From positions 1 through 14,752 of the forward strand of contig CAMOCU010000005.1 of assembly GCA_946610835.1 (NCBI GenBank): a DNA stretch of 14,752 bases, given 5' to 3'. The notes beneath the pieces were generated by a model. That model was not told the DNA's origin, ran no database searches, and saw only the letters and a program-made list of their open reading frames with translations. The position numbers and the translations under genes are program-made. This DNA is from an uncultured Clostridia bacterium (GTDB lineage Bacteria; Bacillota; Clostridia; Oscillospirales; Acutalibacteraceae). Shown one piece after another: positions 6,783 through 14,065 of the stretch. Position 1 is the first letter of the stretch, and each line of letters starts with the position of its first letter.

Positions 6783-7418
6783 ATGTCCAAAAAAATCATT
6801 GTCGTCAACGCAGGCCCGCGAACCGGATGGAACACGGACACATTGCTCACGCAGGCTGCAGAAGGCGCAAAGTCCGAAGGCGCACATGTGGAACGGTTCG
6901 ATCTGTTCCGGCTGGAGAAATACACCGGCTGCATCTCCTGCTTCGGCTGCAAGCGTGAAAAGAACAAAGGCCGCTGTGTCTGCCGCGACGGGCTGACCGC
7001 CGTGCTGGACGCTGTCAGCGAAGCGGACGGTCTGATCGTCGGCTCACCGAATTATCTCGGTGAATTGACCGCATCATTCCGCGCGTTTTACGAGCGGCTG
7101 ATTTTTCGCAGTCTTACCTACAACATACAGACGCCCTGCTGCAATCTGCATCCTGTCCCGGTGCTGCTGATTATGACCAGCAACGCCTCGGAAAACGCCT
7201 ATGCGGACTTGCTGCAAAACTATCAACAGACGCTGTCCCGCTTTGTCGGGCCTGCAGATGTGTTTGTTTGCGCAGACACACTGCAGTTGCGGGATTACAG
7301 AAAAACCGACTGGCCGTGGACAATGTTTGATCCTGCCGCCAAACAGGCACGCCATGAAACGGTCTTTCCGCAGCAGTGCCGCGCCGCGTTTGAAAAAGGC
7401 GCCGCAATGGCACGGTAA
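6783..7418 (+). CDS. Second flavodoxin-fold/iron-sulfur-flavoprotein-like reductase (211 aa)
   Basis: GGAGGG (6773-6778) precedes the ATG by about 5 bases, and 76 bases separate it from the MBL-rubredoxin gene. The N-terminus (KKIIVVNAGPRTGWNTDTLL) is the flavin-binding strand-loop-helix of the NADPH-dependent FMN reductase family, but the loop is GPRTGWNT instead of the usual GSPRKGNT. CISCFGCKREKNKGRC (C50, C53, C56, C65) followed by C67 gives a CX2CX2CX8C motif parallel to the first reductase. SPNYLGELTASFRAFYERL (88-106) is the conserved flavin-side loop and helix. The C-terminal half (about 155-211) is longer than in the first reductase and ends without a known domain. It probably reduces flavin or a small redox substrate with the two upstream gene products. 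Confidence 0.8.
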   Translation: MSKKIIVVNAGPRTGWNTDTLLTQAAEGAKSEGAHVERFDLFRLEKYTGCISCFGCKREKNKGRCVCRDGLTAVLDAVSEADGLIVGSPNYLGELTASFRAFYERLIFRSLTYNIQTPCCNLHPVPVLLIMTSNASENAYADLLQNYQQTLSRFVGPADVFVCADTLQLRDYRKTDWPWTMFDPAAKQARHETVFPQQCRAAFEKGAAMAR

Positions 7419-7443
7419 ACGCGCCCGCAGCAAAAAGTTCATC

Positions 7444-7485
7444 ACGGCTTTTGCGGATTCCAATCCTTTTTCCGCAGACCGCCGT
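7444..7485. repeat. Hairpin just after the redox cluster
   Basis: ACGGC (7444-7448) and TGCGGA (7452-7457) pair with TCCGCA (7471-7476) and GCCGT (7481-7485) around a small asymmetric internal loop. No T run follows directly. It may protect the 3' end of the transcript. Confidence 0.4.
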
Positions 7486-7490
7486 AAAAG

Positions 7491-7551
7491 CAAAACATCA
7501 GCGCACGGCAAGACGCAAAAGCACGTCCCCGGCGCCGATGTTTTGTTTTTT
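7491..7551 (+). terminator. Rho-independent terminator, probably bidirectional
   Basis: CAAAACATC plus GCGC (7491-7504) pairs with GCGC plus GATGTTTTG (7532-7545), with one A-C mismatch, and is followed by six T (7546-7551) on the plus strand. On the minus strand the same stem is followed by CTTTT. The loop is long (27 bases), so strength is uncertain. It sits between converging transcription units. Confidence 0.55.
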
Positions 7552-7718
7552 AAGGCAATACCGCACAATTGGGGTGTGCGGATTGCGAAGCAAGCTTTTT
7601 CGTCAGGTTGCACAAAAAGATCGAAGGCTTGCCGGCGCAAGTCAAGAGATTTTTGTGCAGCATGACGGAAACAGATTCAAACAAGGCGTGCGCCACGATT
7701 TGTGCGGTGTTGCCTTAA
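7550..7718. mobile_element. MITE-like element, about 169 bp, with 19-bp terminal inverted repeats
   Basis: The left end TTAAGGCAATACCGCACAA (7550-7568) and the right end TTGTGCGGTGTTGCCTTAA (7700-7718) are inverted repeats matching at 18 of 19 positions. Both ends carry TTAA, which could be a target duplication or part of the repeat. Internal arms CGTCAGGTTGCACAAAAA (7601-7618) and TTTTTGTGCAGCATGACG (7650-7667) pair at 16 of 18. The centre has a CTTGC-CGGC-GCAAG hairpin. The whole element therefore folds into a long imperfect palindrome and encodes no transposase, as expected for a miniature element moved in trans. Confidence 0.75.
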
Positions 7719-7733
7719 AGGATTCGCCCCTCG

Positions 7734-7751
7734 TGTGCGGCATCGCGTTAA
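7734..7751. repeat. Degenerate second copy of the MITE right end
   Basis: TGTGCGGCATCGCGTTAA matches the MITE right end (TGTGCGGTGTTGCCTTAA, 7701-7718) at 14 of 18 positions in the same orientation, 33 bases downstream. It may be the end of an older or decayed element. The TTAA it contains provides the TAA stop (7748-7750) of the minus-strand gene. CCCTCG (7728-7733) and CGAGGG (7757-7762) flank it as inverted arms. Confidence 0.4.
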
Positions 7752-8257
7752 AAGAGCGAGGGATAAATACGATGACGCGCTTTTCTTTGCCGAAAGAATT
7801 CTATAACATAGTTGTCAAAAAAGAAACAGATTTCATTCCATGCATTACCAATTGCGGACAATATAAAATCCAGCACTTGCCCAACGCCATCTGCCACCCA
7901 TTGAATCCCTGCCCAAGGCAGCAAAACAATAAATATCAAATGCCAAACCCAATTCGGAACATCCTTAAAATCATAGGTGATTAACATGTCGCACCCATAG
8001 AATTCCCTATCTCTGTGCGAAGGATATGTCGCCGGCTCTTCCGGCTCCGATACGGGCTCTTCCGGCTGTGAGACGGGTTCTTCCGGCTCCGATACGGACT
8101 CTTCCGGCTGTGAGACGGGTTCTTCCATAGTATCCGCCGCCAGAACAATTTCATCTGTCTGCGGCACAGCATAAGATGTTCCGCCGAAGCTCCACGCAAG
8201 CATTGCCGCAAGACACAGTGCAAGCATCCGTTTGCATACAGGATTCCTGAATTTCAT
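7748..8257 (-). CDS. Small exported protein with PEEPVSx heptad repeats and a C-terminal hydrophobic segment (169 aa)
   Basis: The family is not recognised. The ATG at 8257 is preferred over an upstream in-frame TTG at 8308 because it begins directly with a signal peptide (KFRNPVCKRMLALCLAAML, likely cleaved after SYA at residue 30). Its ribosome site is weak (purine-rich GGAAAAGAG, rather distant). Residues 45-79 are five acidic heptads (EEPVSQP, EESVSEP, EEPVSQP, EEPVSEP, EEPATYP), an extended Pro/Glu linker of the type that spans a cell wall. Residues about 101-138 are strongly hydrophobic with several tryptophans and could cross the membrane. The C-terminus is basic (RQRKARHR). The last codons and the stop lie in a decayed MITE end, so the original C-terminus may have been altered. 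It has its own promoter with upstream direct repeats. Confidence 0.7.
   Translation of the reverse strand: MKFRNPVCKRMLALCLAAMLAWSFGGTSYAVPQTDEIVLAADTMEEPVSQPEESVSEPEEPVSQPEEPVSEPEEPATYPSHRDREFYGCDMLITYDFKDVPNWVWHLIFIVLLPWAGIQWVADGVGQVLDFILSAIGNAWNEICFFFDNYVIEFFRQRKARHRIYPSLF
8021..8125 (-). repeat. 21-bp coding repeats arranged with a 42-bp period
   Basis: The five heptads of the exported protein are encoded by 21-bp units. Two unit types alternate (ending VSQP and VSEP), so the DNA repeats most exactly every 42 bp. The last unit (EEPATYP) is degenerate. Such near-identical in-frame units can change copy number without shifting the frame. Confidence 0.8.
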
Positions 8258-8288
8258 TTTCTCATTCTCTTTTCCTGTTTTCTCTGCC

Positions 8289-8307
8289 TGTACGCCCCGT
8301 GCGTACA
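8289..8307 (-). promoter_or_regulatory. Perfect 7-bp palindrome in the leader of the small exported protein
   Basis: TGTACGC (8289-8295) and GCGTACA (8301-8307) are perfect inverted arms around 5 bases. The site begins about 7 bases after the predicted transcription start and ends about 30 bases before the ATG. It could be an operator or a leader hairpin. Confidence 0.4.
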
Positions 8308-8320
8308 AACGACCGAAAAA

Positions 8321-8349
8321 AGTGTATCCGAATATTCGTCCAAATGCAA
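8321..8349 (-). promoter_or_regulatory. Promoter of the small exported protein gene
   Basis: On the minus strand TTGCAT (8349-8344) is followed after 17 bases by TACACT (8326-8321). Transcription would start near 8314, giving a leader of about 57 bases. Confidence 0.55.
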
Positions 8350-8355
8350 GCTCAT

Positions 8356-8388
8356 CGTGGTAAAAAACTGATTTTGCGTGGTAAAAAA
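8356..8388 (-). promoter_or_regulatory. Two 12-bp direct repeats with 21-bp period upstream of the -35 box (LytTR-type site candidate)
   Basis: On the minus strand TTTTTTACCACG occurs at 8388-8377 and again at 8367-8356, exactly 21 bp apart, two helical turns. The proximal copy ends 6 bases before the -35 box at 8349. LytTR-family response regulators (AgrA, ComE, PlnC types) bind paired direct repeats with about this period just upstream of weak -35 boxes. The link to LytTR is inferred from the layout, not from a known consensus for this sequence. Confidence 0.45.
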
Positions 8389-8442
8389 TGAATCCTGAAA
8401 CACAGCGTTATACGTTTCCGTGTGCCGAAATGCGCCGCCGGT

Positions 8443-11256
8443 TTACAGCACCTTTTTCAGATACTGCCCGGTCAACGAATCGGGATTGGCCGCAACTTGC
8501 TCCGGCGTGCCGCAGGCGACAATCTGCCCGCCGCGGTCGCCGCCGTGGGGACCGAGGTCGATGATCGTGTCCGCTGTCTTGATGACATCAAGATTGTGTT
8601 CGATCACCACAACCGTATTGCCGCTGTCGACAAACGTTTGCAGCACGTCGATCAGCCGATGCACATCCGCCGTGTGCAGCCCGGTCGTCGGCTCGTCCAA
8701 AATATAAATCGTGCGGCCGGTGGAACGTTTGGACAGCTCCGTGGCCAATTTGACGCGCTGCGCCTCGCCGCCGGAAAGCGTTGTGGAAGATTGGCCGAGC
8801 TTGACATATCCCAGCCCCACATCGTACAGGGTTTTGATTTTGCGGTAGATTTTGGGGATGCTTTCAAAAAACTGCATCGCCTCCTCCACCGTCATATCCA
8901 GCACTTCAAAAATACTCTTTCCCTTGTACCGCACCTCGAGCGTTTCGCGGTTGTAGCGCGCGCCGTGGCACACCTCGCACGGCACATAAATATCCGGCAG
9001 GAAGTGCATTTCGATCTTGACGATACCGTCGCCCTGGCACGCTTCGCAGCGGCCGCCTTTGACGTTAAACGAAAAGCGGCTGCCGGTGTAGCCGCGCTTT
9101 TTGGCGTCTGTCGTGGACGCGAACAGGTCGCGGATGTCGTTGAATACACCGGTATAGGTGGCCGGATTAGAACGCGGCGTGCGGCCGATCGGCGACTGGT
9201 CGATGTCGATCACTTTGTCCAGCTGCTCTATTCCGATCATCGCGCGGTGTTTGCCCGCATATTTTTTGGCGCCGTTGAGTTCAGCAGCAAGACGCTTGTA
9301 CAAAATTTCGTTGACCAGCGAAGATTTTCCGCTGCCGGATACGCCCGTTACACAAATAAACTGCCCGAGCGGTATCGTCACGTCGATATTTTGCAGGTTG
9401 TTTTCCGCTGCGCCGAGAATCTGCAGCGACTGTCCGTTCCCGGCGCGCCGTATTTCGGGAACAGGGATTTTTTTGCGGCCGGAAAGGTATTGGCCGGTAA
9501 TGGATTCAGAGCAAGCCATGATCTGCTGCGCCGTTCCCTGCGCCACAACGCGCCCGCCGTGGATGCCCGCACCCGGGCCGATATCCACAATGTGGTCGGC
9601 GGCAAGCATTGTTTCCTCGTCGTGTTCGACCACAATCAGCGTGTTGCCCAGATCGCGCAGATTGCGCAGTGTCTGCAGCAGCTTTTCGTTGTCGCTCTGG
9701 TGCAGACCGATGCTCGGCTCGTCCAGAATATACAGCACACCCATCAGCGAGGAACCGATCTGCGTGGCCAGGCGGATGCGCTGACTTTCGCCGCCGGACA
9801 GTGTGCCCGATTCGCGTGCAAGCGTCAAATAATCCAATCCCACGCTTGCGAGGAACTGCAGACGGCTGCGAATCTCTTTGAGAATCAGCCGTGCGATCTG
9901 CATATCCCGGTCGCTGAGCTGCAGGTTGTCCAAAAATTCCAGCGCCTGTGCAATAGACATGCAGGTGAATTCGTAAATATTGATCCCGCCGATCGTCACG
10001 CTCAAAATCTCCGGCTTCAGCCGGGAGCCGCCGCAATCCGGGCAGGGCTGCGCGGTCATGACCTGCTCGATTTCACTGCGCGCCCAGTCGCTGCTTGTCT
10101 CGCGGTAACGCCGCTCCAGATTCGGAATGATCCCCTCGAAGGGGGCGTTGTATTTGCCGGAGCCGTATTCGCTCTGGCGCTCCATGGGGATTTTTTTGCC
10201 GTCTGTACCGTACAGCAGCGCATGCTGCGCCTCCCTGCTGAGTTTTTGGACAGGCGTATCCATCGTAAACCCGTACGCCTTGCCCAGCGCATGCAAATAC
10301 ATTTGCACGATCGTTCCGCCGTCCGGATATGTCCATCCGGGTGCCTGCAGCGCGCCCTGCCTGAAGGACAGTTTGCGGTTCGGCAGGACGAGCGATTCGT
10401 CGACTTTCATGAATATGCCCAAACCCGTGCACTTCGGACACGCGCCGAACGGATTGTTGAAAGAAAACATCCGCGGCTCCAGCTCGCCCAGACTCACGCC
10501 GTGATCCGGGCAGGCGTAGTTCTGTGAAAAAAGCACCTCTTCGCCGTCGACCACATCCAAAAGAAGCAAGCCGCCGGATAAAGATACAGCCGTTTCCACC
10601 GATTCCGCCAGACGCGAACGCACATCAGGCTTCACCACCAGTCGGTCGACAACAACTTCAATGTTGTGCTTCTTGTTTTTGTCCATAGAGATCTTTTCGG
10701 ACAGGTCATACAGAATACCGTCCACACGCACCCGGACAAATCCGTTTTTGCGCTGGTTTTCCAGCTCTTTGACATATTCGCCCTTGCGTCCGCGGACGAT
10801 GGGCGCGAGCAGCTGAATCTTTGTGCGTTCCGGGTAGGCAAGAATGCGGTCGACGATATCATCCACAGTCTGGCGGCTGATTTCGCGGCCGCAGACCGGG
10901 CAGTGCGGCACACCCACCCGGGCATACAGCAAACGCAGATAATCGTAAATTTCAGTCACCGTGCCCACGGTGGAACGCGGGTTTTTGGAAGTTGTTTTTT
11001 GGTCAATGGAAATTGCCGGAGACAGTCCCTCGATCAGATCCACATCCGGTTTTTCCATCTGGCCAAGGAATTGCCGTGCATAAGACGACAGCGACTCCAC
11101 ATACCGCCGCTGCCCTTCGGCATAGATTGTATCAAATGCGAGAGAAGACTTGCCCGACCCGGACAGGCCGGTAAATACAACCAGCTTGTCGCGTGGGATC
11201 TCGATATTCACGTTTTGTAAATTGTTGGCGCGTGCGCCCTGAATGGTCAGATTCAT
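8443..11256 (-). CDS. uvrA: Excinuclease ABC subunit A (UvrA)
   Basis: UvrA is the ATP-dependent damage-sensing subunit of nucleotide excision repair. It forms a dimer that loads UvrB on lesions. The 937 residues match the usual length (about 940). The first Walker A (GLSGSGKSS, residues 30-38) and the second (GVSGSGKSS, in the C-terminal half) mark the two ABC ATPase modules. Each has its signature ([12 protein letters not shown] and [12 protein letters not shown]) and a Walker B ([11 protein letters not shown] and [11 protein letters not shown]). Zinc-binding cysteine pairs are present (CPDHG...[12 protein letters not shown]...CEVCHG). Its ATG at 11256-11254 overlaps the uvrB TGA in ATGA, so the two are translationally coupled. 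No strong terminator is seen after its stop. A long open frame on the opposite strand is a coding shadow. Confidence 0.98.
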   Translation of the reverse strand: MNLTIQGARANNLQNVNIEIPRDKLVVFTGLSGSGKSSLAFDTIYAEGQRRYVESLSSYARQFLGQMEKPDVDLIEGLSPAISIDQKTTSKNPRSTVGTVTEIYDYLRLLYARVGVPHCPVCGREISRQTVDDIVDRILAYPERTKIQLLAPIVRGRKGEYVKELENQRKNGFVRVRVDGILYDLSEKISMDKNKKHNIEVVVDRLVVKPDVRSRLAESVETAVSLSGGLLLLDVVDGEEVLFSQNYACPDHGVSLGELEPRMFSFNNPFGACPKCTGLGIFMKVDESLVLPNRKLSFRQGALQAPGWTYPDGGTIVQMYLHALGKAYGFTMDTPVQKLSREAQHALLYGTDGKKIPMERQSEYGSGKYNAPFEGIIPNLERRYRETSSDWARSEIEQVMTAQPCPDCGGSRLKPEILSVTIGGINIYEFTCMSIAQALEFLDNLQLSDRDMQIARLILKEIRSRLQFLASVGLDYLTLARESGTLSGGESQRIRLATQIGSSLMGVLYILDEPSIGLHQSDNEKLLQTLRNLRDLGNTLIVVEHDEETMLAADHIVDIGPGAGIHGGRVVAQGTAQQIMACSESITGQYLSGRKKIPVPEIRRAGNGQSLQILGAAENNLQNIDVTIPLGQFICVTGVSGSGKSSLVNEILYKRLAAELNGAKKYAGKHRAMIGIEQLDKVIDIDQSPIGRTPRSNPATYTGVFNDIRDLFASTTDAKKRGYTGSRFSFNVKGGRCEACQGDGIVKIEMHFLPDIYVPCEVCHGARYNRETLEVRYKGKSIFEVLDMTVEEAMQFFESIPKIYRKIKTLYDVGLGYVKLGQSSTTLSGGEAQRVKLATELSKRSTGRTIYILDEPTTGLHTADVHRLIDVLQTFVDSGNTVVVIEHNLDVIKTADTIIDLGPHGGDRGGQIVACGTPEQVAANPDSLTGQYLKKVL

Positions 11257-13214
11257 TTGCCGTTCCTCAATTTCTCAATCTTATCCCGCAGATAGGCGGC
11301 GTGTTCAAACTCCAGTATTTTGGCCGCCGCGCGCATCTCTGCTGTCAGGCGCGCAATCATCTTTTCACGCTCGACACGACTCATCTGGCGGGTATGCTCT
11401 TTCTTGTCGTCCGCCTTGCCGCTGATTTCCAGAATATCGCGCACATCCTTGCGGATCGTCTGCGGCACGATCCCGTGCGCTTCGTTGTATGCGCGCTGCT
11501 TGCTGCGGCGGCGTTCGGTTTCTTCAATGGCTGTTTCCATGGACGGCGTGACCGTATCGCCGTACAGAATTACCAGTCCGTCGGCGTTCCGCGCGGCACG
11601 GCCGATTGTCTGGATCAGCGACGTTTCTGAGCGCAGGAAACCCTCCTTGTCCGCATCCAGAATCGCCACAAGCGACACCTCCGGAATATCCAGACCCTCG
11701 CGCAGCAGATTGATGCCCACCAGCACATCAAAAGTTCCCAGCCGCAAATCGCGGATCAGTTCCATGCGCTCGATGGTATCCACATCGTAATGCATATACC
11801 GCACCTTGATACCGTAACGGTCGAGATAATCCGTCAGATCCTCCGCCATTTTTTTGGTCAGGGTTGTCACAAGCACCCGCTCGCTGCGTTCGGTGCGCAA
11901 ATGAATTTCCGAAATCAGATCTTCGATCTGCCCCTCTGTGGGGCGCACCTGCACTTCAGGGTCAAGCAATCCTGTGGGACGGATGACCTGCTCGGCAATC
12001 TGCACGCTCGTTTCCCGCTCAAAGGAACCGGGCGTGGCGGACACAAATATCTTTTGACCGATTTTGCCGTAAAATTCATCAAAAGTCAGCGGACGGTTGT
12101 CGTATGCGGACGGCAAGCGAAAACCGAACTCCACCAAGCTCTCCTTGCGTGAACGGTCGCCGCCGTACATCGCGCGTACCTGCGGCAGCGTCACATGCGA
12201 TTCGTCCACAAAAAGGATGAAATCATCCGGGAAATAATCCAGCAGTGTAAACGGCGGCGCGCCCGGCTCGCGGCCGGACATGATCCGCGAATAGTTTTCG
12301 ATCCCTTTGCAAAAACCGGTTTCGCGCAGCATTTCTATATCGTACTCCGTACGCTGGCGAATGCGCTGCGCTTCCAACAGCTTGCCCTCGTTTTCAAACG
12401 TGCGCACACGCTGCTCCATTTCGGTATAGATCTCGGTAATCGCACGTTCCATCTTGTCCGCGCTGACTACATAATGGGACGCGGGATAGATCGCCACATG
12501 CGAAAGCGTGCTGCGGATCTCTCCGGTCAGCGCGTTGATTTCGCAGATGCGGTCAATTTCATCGCCGAAGAATTCGATCCGAAACGCATTCTCGTTGGAA
12601 TACACCGGAAAGACCTCCACCGTGTCGCCGCGCACACGGAACTTGTTGCGCGTAAAGCTGATATCGTTGCGCTCGTACTGGATTTCAACAAGTTTGGCTA
12701 TCAGATCGTCCCGGGATTTTTCCATCCCCGGCCGCAGCGAAATCACCATGCTGCGGTAATCGATCGGGTCGCCGAGCGAGTAGATACAGGACACACTTGC
12801 AACAATAATCACATCCCGCCGTTCGGAAAGCGCCGACGTGGCGGAATGGCGCAGCTTGTCAATCTCGTCATTGATGGCGGAATCCTTTTCGATATACGTA
12901 TCTGTTGTGGGAATGTAAGCCTCCGGCTGGTAATAGTCATAGTAAGACACGAAATATTCTACGGCGTTCTCCGGAAAGAATTCACGGAATTCCGTGCACA
13001 GCTGCGCGGCCAGCGTTTTGTTGTGCGCAAGGATCAGCGTCGGCCGGTTGACCCGCGCAATGATGTTGGCCATGGTAAAGGTTTTGCCTGAGCCGGTCAC
13101 ACCCAGCAGCGTCTGTTCGGGATAGCCGGCGTTCAGCCCCTGTACGAGTGTGTCGATCGCGCCGGGCTGGTCGCCCATCGGCGCAAACGGCGCGTGCAGT
13201 TTAAAGGCATCCAT
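11253..13214 (-). CDS. uvrB: Excinuclease ABC subunit B (UvrB)
   Basis: UvrB is the helicase-like subunit that verifies damage and recruits UvrC. The ATG at 13214 gives [20 protein letters not shown], the usual N-terminus, with AAGGGGGG (13230-13223) 8 bases upstream. The in-frame start at 13256 adds 14 atypical residues and overlaps the terminator. The 653-residue protein has Walker A TGSGKT (40-45), the beta-hairpin region [12 protein letters not shown] (91-102), DESH (337-340), the helicase motif QTIGRAARN, and a C-terminal UVR helix pair ([12 protein letters not shown]...[15 protein letters not shown]) for UvrC contact. It precedes uvrA with a 4-base overlap. No Bacillus-type LexA box is visible in the short upstream region. 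Confidence 0.98.
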   Translation of the reverse strand: MDAFKLHAPFAPMGDQPGAIDTLVQGLNAGYPEQTLLGVTGSGKTFTMANIIARVNRPTLILAHNKTLAAQLCTEFREFFPENAVEYFVSYYDYYQPEAYIPTTDTYIEKDSAINDEIDKLRHSATSALSERRDVIIVASVSCIYSLGDPIDYRSMVISLRPGMEKSRDDLIAKLVEIQYERNDISFTRNKFRVRGDTVEVFPVYSNENAFRIEFFGDEIDRICEINALTGEIRSTLSHVAIYPASHYVVSADKMERAITEIYTEMEQRVRTFENEGKLLEAQRIRQRTEYDIEMLRETGFCKGIENYSRIMSGREPGAPPFTLLDYFPDDFILFVDESHVTLPQVRAMYGGDRSRKESLVEFGFRLPSAYDNRPLTFDEFYGKIGQKIFVSATPGSFERETSVQIAEQVIRPTGLLDPEVQVRPTEGQIEDLISEIHLRTERSERVLVTTLTKKMAEDLTDYLDRYGIKVRYMHYDVDTIERMELIRDLRLGTFDVLVGINLLREGLDIPEVSLVAILDADKEGFLRSETSLIQTIGRAARNADGLVILYGDTVTPSMETAIEETERRRSKQRAYNEAHGIVPQTIRKDVRDILEISGKADDKKEHTRQMSRVEREKMIARLTAEMRAAAKILEFEHAAYLRDKIEKLRNGK

Positions 13215-13241
13215 CAGGATCGCCCCCCTTCGGGACAGAAT

Positions 13242-13267
13242 AAAAAGCCGCCGCACGGTACGCGGCG
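13242..13267 (-). terminator. Rho-independent terminator between radC and uvrB
   Basis: On the minus strand CGCCGC (13267-13262) and GCGGCG (13254-13249) form a GC-only 6-bp stem with a 7-base loop, followed by GC and five T (13246-13242). It begins 20 bases after the radC stop and ends 28 bases before the uvrB ATG. Confidence 0.75.
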
Positions 13268-13286
13268 TATGCGGACATTTGGCGCA

Positions 13287-14006
13287 TCAGAAAAATATGG
13301 ATTGAAACCGGGGAATATCCGACATGAAGCAGCACTCCAGCGTACTGTCCAAAATCACATGATCCTGCAGATGCACGCCCAAATCGTGCAGTGTCTGCGC
13401 CGCCGTGCGTGTGGAAAGCACATCGTCGGACGAAGGCGCTGCCACGCCGCCGGGATGTATATGCGATAAGATCGCGGTAACCGCATTCGTTTGGCAGGCC
13501 ACACGCGCAAATATACGGCGATGCACATCCACATGCAGGTCGCTTTGTTCTGCGCCGATCTGCACGCAGCGGATGAATTCACCGCGCGCATTGAATGCAA
13601 GAAACAGCATCTGTTCCGTTGTCACGCCGAGGAAGCGAGAGCGCAGATACCGTTTCACGGATTCCCGATCTGTACAGCAGAAAGCGTCCTGCGCGCTCTG
13701 CGCCTGATCGCAGTAACGCCGGATGACCGCAGGAATGAGTTTCAGAAACGCGGCAGAATACTGTCCGATACCCTTGACTTCTGTCAGCGCATCCATCGGC
13801 GCATCCAGAACGTCGCGCAGCGAACCAAACGCCGCACACAAAGCAGCCGCTGTCGGCGCCGTATCGCCCTTAGGCACGGCATAATACAGCAGCAGCTCCA
13901 GCAGATTCTGGTCGGTAAAGCTTTCGTCGCCGTCGCGCAGCATTCTTTCGCGCATGCGCTCGCGGTGTCCCACATGGATTTGGGAGATCTGATCCGGTTC
14001 CGCCAT
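13287..14006 (-). CDS. radC: RadC-family protein (JAMM/MPN+ domain)
   Basis: The ATG at 14006 was chosen because AAAGGAG (14021-14015) lies 8 bases upstream. An in-frame start at 14081 would add 25 residues and overlap the trkH end. The 239 residues begin with the UPF0758 N-terminal region and a helix-hairpin-helix (VKGIGQYSAAFL, 77-88). The JAMM metalloprotease-like domain follows, with E143 (FNARGEF) and SHIHPGG...PSSDD (H182, H184, D194). The usual motif is HNHPSG; here it is HIHPGG, keeping the metal ligands. The true role of RadC is unsettled: the old link to recombination repair was withdrawn for E. coli, and the catalytic activity is not established. It follows trkH by 59 bases on the same strand. 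Confidence 0.93.
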   Translation of the reverse strand: MAEPDQISQIHVGHRERMRERMLRDGDESFTDQNLLELLLYYAVPKGDTAPTAAALCAAFGSLRDVLDAPMDALTEVKGIGQYSAAFLKLIPAVIRRYCDQAQSAQDAFCCTDRESVKRYLRSRFLGVTTEQMLFLAFNARGEFIRCVQIGAEQSDLHVDVHRRIFARVACQTNAVTAILSHIHPGGVAAPSSDDVLSTRTAAQTLHDLGVHLQDHVILDSTLECCFMSDIPRFQSIFF

Positions 14007-14065
14007 GCAAGCAGCTCCTTTTTCAGGCAAAGCCGCACAACTGCGCGTACGGGTTTGCCGCAAAT

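Larger units (their letters stand above)
7419..7747. other. Intergenic region between convergent genes, filled with hairpins, a terminator and a MITE-like element
   Basis: No gene is called here. A plus-strand open stretch (about 7451-7984) runs through the MITE and into the opposite-strand gene, without a ribosome site. Two stem structures follow the redox cluster, then the MITE (7550-7718), then a degenerate MITE end (7734-7751) that overlaps the stop of the minus-strand gene. Confidence 0.6.

Noticed and set aside
5711..6967. Minus-strand open frame of about 418 codons
   Set aside because: It is antisense to the MBL-rubredoxin gene and the start of the second reductase. The composition is arbitrary, with no domain and no ribosome site.
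7451..7984. Plus-strand frame spanning the MITE
   Set aside because: It has no Shine-Dalgarno site and is the translation of a repeat element. It runs into the opposite-strand exported-protein gene.
8422..10527. Long open frame (about 700 codons) on the plus strand
   Set aside because: It lies fully antisense to uvrA, which is certain from its motifs. It has no ribosome site or recognisable domain and is a codon-usage shadow.
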